DNA of 64,000 bases, from assembly GCA_945643635.1 (NCBI GenBank), contig CALZFC010000249.1, positions 80,001-144,000 of the forward strand, read 5' to 3'. Both the position numbers and the translations under genes were made by a program. This DNA is from Allodiplogaster sudhausi (taxonomy: Eukaryota > Nematoda > Chromadorea > Rhabditida > Diplogasteridae). Of this stretch, positions 61,998 to 64,000 are shown in pieces; position 1 is the first letter of the stretch, and each line of letters begins with the position of its first letter. A model generated the notes under the pieces. That model worked only from the letters and a program-made list of their open reading frames with translations. It had not been told where the DNA came from and searched no databases.

Positions 61998-64000
61998 CTC
62001 TTCTCTGCTTCTCTGCCTACCTCTCATTCTTTCTTCCCCATTTCTGTTTTCGTTCTTTGTGCTTCGTCACTGTCCGTGGCGACCCAGACGATCTGGGGGG
62101 AGAAGCACCTTGGGCTCAATATTCTTTTTTCTCTTCAGTGTGTTTTTCTCTTCTAGAGCCATCTCTCTAATTCTGTACTTCTCTCTCTCTCCATCTTATC
62201 TTTTCGCGCTCTCTCTCTCTCTCTCTCTTCTCTTAATCTCTCTGTCTTCTTTTCTATTTCTATTCCTCTCTTTCCAATTACATGGAGATGAAATGAGGCG
62301 ATTATGCCATGGAGCCGGCCGGGCACAAGACAAATGAAGATGTTCGCAAGGACGAAGGGAGAGACTTGGAGAGAGAGAGAGAAAAAGAGAGAGAAAGATA
62401 GAAAGATAGAGAGAGACAGGTAGTGAGCTAAATACAATACAATAAGATGGAGTCGAAGATGAACGGTGTAAGAAGAAGTATATAGGGAACGAAAGATTGA
62501 GGCAGAGATGGAAAGAGAGAGAGAGAGAGAGAGAGATAGAGAGAGAAAGAGAGAGAGAGATGGAAATGAAGAAATGAAGAGTGCGTCCACCAATTCGTTA
62601 CCTATTAAACGCGCCAACTGGTTGCGCCCTCCATCTTCCAACGCGATTTGCGCTGATCTTCTTGAGGGTGAGAGAGAGAGAGAGAAAGAGGAAAAGAGCG
62701 AGAAGGAGAAAGAGAGGGACAGAGAGAGAGAGAGAAAGAGAGAGAGCTAAGGAGAGAATAATAGGGAGAGAGACAGAGAGATAGAGAGAGGAAGAGAAGG
62801 AGACAGTGAACGCTATCGTAGCGGCTCATCTATGGCGGCCACTACTTTCCTTTTTCTCCTTTCGTTTCACTTTTTCTCCTCTTTCGTTTCACTTTTCCGT
62901 GTTGATTCTTCAATTTAACAAAAAAATATATCTGCAAATTGGCTGTCATATGCTTTTCACCTTGACCAATCTTAGCTATTTACCTCTTAACTCTCTACCT
63001 TGACCTCCTGATGCACTTTTCATTTACATACATACGTCTGGTCCGTGAAATCATTTGGTGAGCTGTAATCCGCATCAAATAATTATTGACCTTTGACGCC
63101 GCTCTGTGAGCCATGCACCTTGGGGGCCGCTATGGAAGGTCGTTCTTCTACTGTTCTCTCGGCGTGCAAACAGGAAGGGTAGAGGGAGAGAGAGGCAGAA
63201 AAAGAGAGAGAGAGCGAGAGAGAGAGAGATGTCAAACGAAGACTACCTCCTTCCCTGTATGTATGATGGTTGTTCTGTCTATGGCGCATGACTCCGCGAG
63301 TGTACTTTTATATGCTCATTCTCGTTATTGCACGCTTCTCTTGCTGTTCCGTTTATTCTTCTCTCTCTCTCTCTCTTTCTCTCTCTTTCTCTCGCTCTCT
63401 CTTTCTCTCTGCTACCCTCCCTCACTCTCCCTCACTCCTCTCTCTCTTTCAGCCTGTCTCTCTCAATATCTCTCTCTCTTTCTCTCTTTATAATTTCTCA
63501 GTCTCCATCTCTCTCTCACTCTTCGGTCCCCACTCGGGAAATGACCTCATCATCTCGCATGCCATAATTAGCAGCCTTTTCCTCTTCCTGGCTTGCCTCC
63601 GTTCCTTAGCGCCTCATTCTCCATTTCCGGTCGCTGCGTGTCCATGAGCTGCTATTGCGTCTTGGAAGGACGACTATTAAATCCCATTTTATTATTAATA
63701 ATTAATAATAATTACAATTATGTATAATCATAATTATTATAATCATAATTGTACTATAATTTTATTCTCAGAATAACTACTATATTCTATTCTGTGATTT
63801 CCGTTATTTTATTGTTGACGGGACAGTGGAAAACATGGTTGTGCTTTGATTTTATTCCGCTTAGGTCAGCGGCTGTTGAGCATGCTTGTAGACGAAAGTT
63901 TACATAAACACTCATTTTGTCTGCTCTTTTCTGCTTATCTCTTTCTCTGTCTCTCTCTCTCTCTCTGTCTCTGTCGCTCTCTCTTTCTCTTTGTCTACCT
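59931..64000. repeat. CT/GA mosaic at the right edge
   Basis: Unique AT-rich DNA (59931-60300) is followed by CT runs (60305-60400, 60555-60600, 60915-61020, 61450-61560, 61940-62000, 62175-62270, 63360-63530, 63940-63995) and GA runs (60720-60790, 61690-61840, 62365-62420, 62505-62570, 62670-62805, 63180-63230). An ATTA-rich patch lies at 63685-63770. Islands at 61080-61440 and 62810-63180 contain no supported gene. Confidence 0.75.

Overview
The window looks like a gene-sparse piece of a nematode nuclear genome. Genes are split by GT-AG introns. Intergenic and intronic DNA is full of (CT)n/(GA)n, (AT)n, (ATT)n and poly-C tracts. One gene is a serpentine (Str/Srh-like) chemoreceptor, a GPCR group known mainly from chromadorean nematodes. 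I assigned exons by hand from splice signals, reading phase and protein-like composition; single coordinates may be off by one or two bases. No species is claimed.

Left part (1-12.2 kb): simple repeats, a hairpin minisatellite near 0.4 kb, then a 15-exon Cys-loop ligand-gated ion channel on + (2581-12204, about 518 aa) with signal peptide, 13-residue Cys-loop, second Cys pair, four membrane segments and the PAR motif before M2 typical of anion channels.

Middle part (12.2-32 kb): a decayed minus-strand transposon gene (13.7-17.85 kb) joins a SAM-like domain to a tnp2/CACTA (EnSpm)-type transposase. It is followed by a repeat block (18.4-19.4 kb) and three + strand genes: the serpentine receptor (20630-23996), a ZnT/SLC30 zinc transporter (24823-29440, 409 aa, histidine-rich loop) and a small PDZ-like protein (29965-31867).

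Right-middle part (32-42.7 kb): an unrecognised minus-strand multi-exon gene whose seven best exons (37034-35494) join in phase, possible coiled-coil exons near 34 kb, and a diverged 2.3-2.4 kb segmental duplication (37.3-39.6 and 40.4-42.7 kb).

Right part (42.7-64 kb): mostly alternating pyrimidine and purine blocks that create many false ORFs, interrupted by one well-delimited PIF/Harbinger DNA transposon (51506-55328) with long terminal inverted repeats, a CAG target duplication, a broken DDE transposase on + and a convergent Myb/SANT-like gene on -.

The host genes show no shared pathway. The receptor and channel suggest chemosensory or neuronal signalling and the transporter zinc homeostasis. 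No clear operon is visible. The most unusual items are the SAM-transposase architecture, the structurally complete but probably dead Harbinger copy, a perfect 22-bp-arm hairpin inside the receptor gene, and a 33-bp minisatellite intron readable as protein on both strands.
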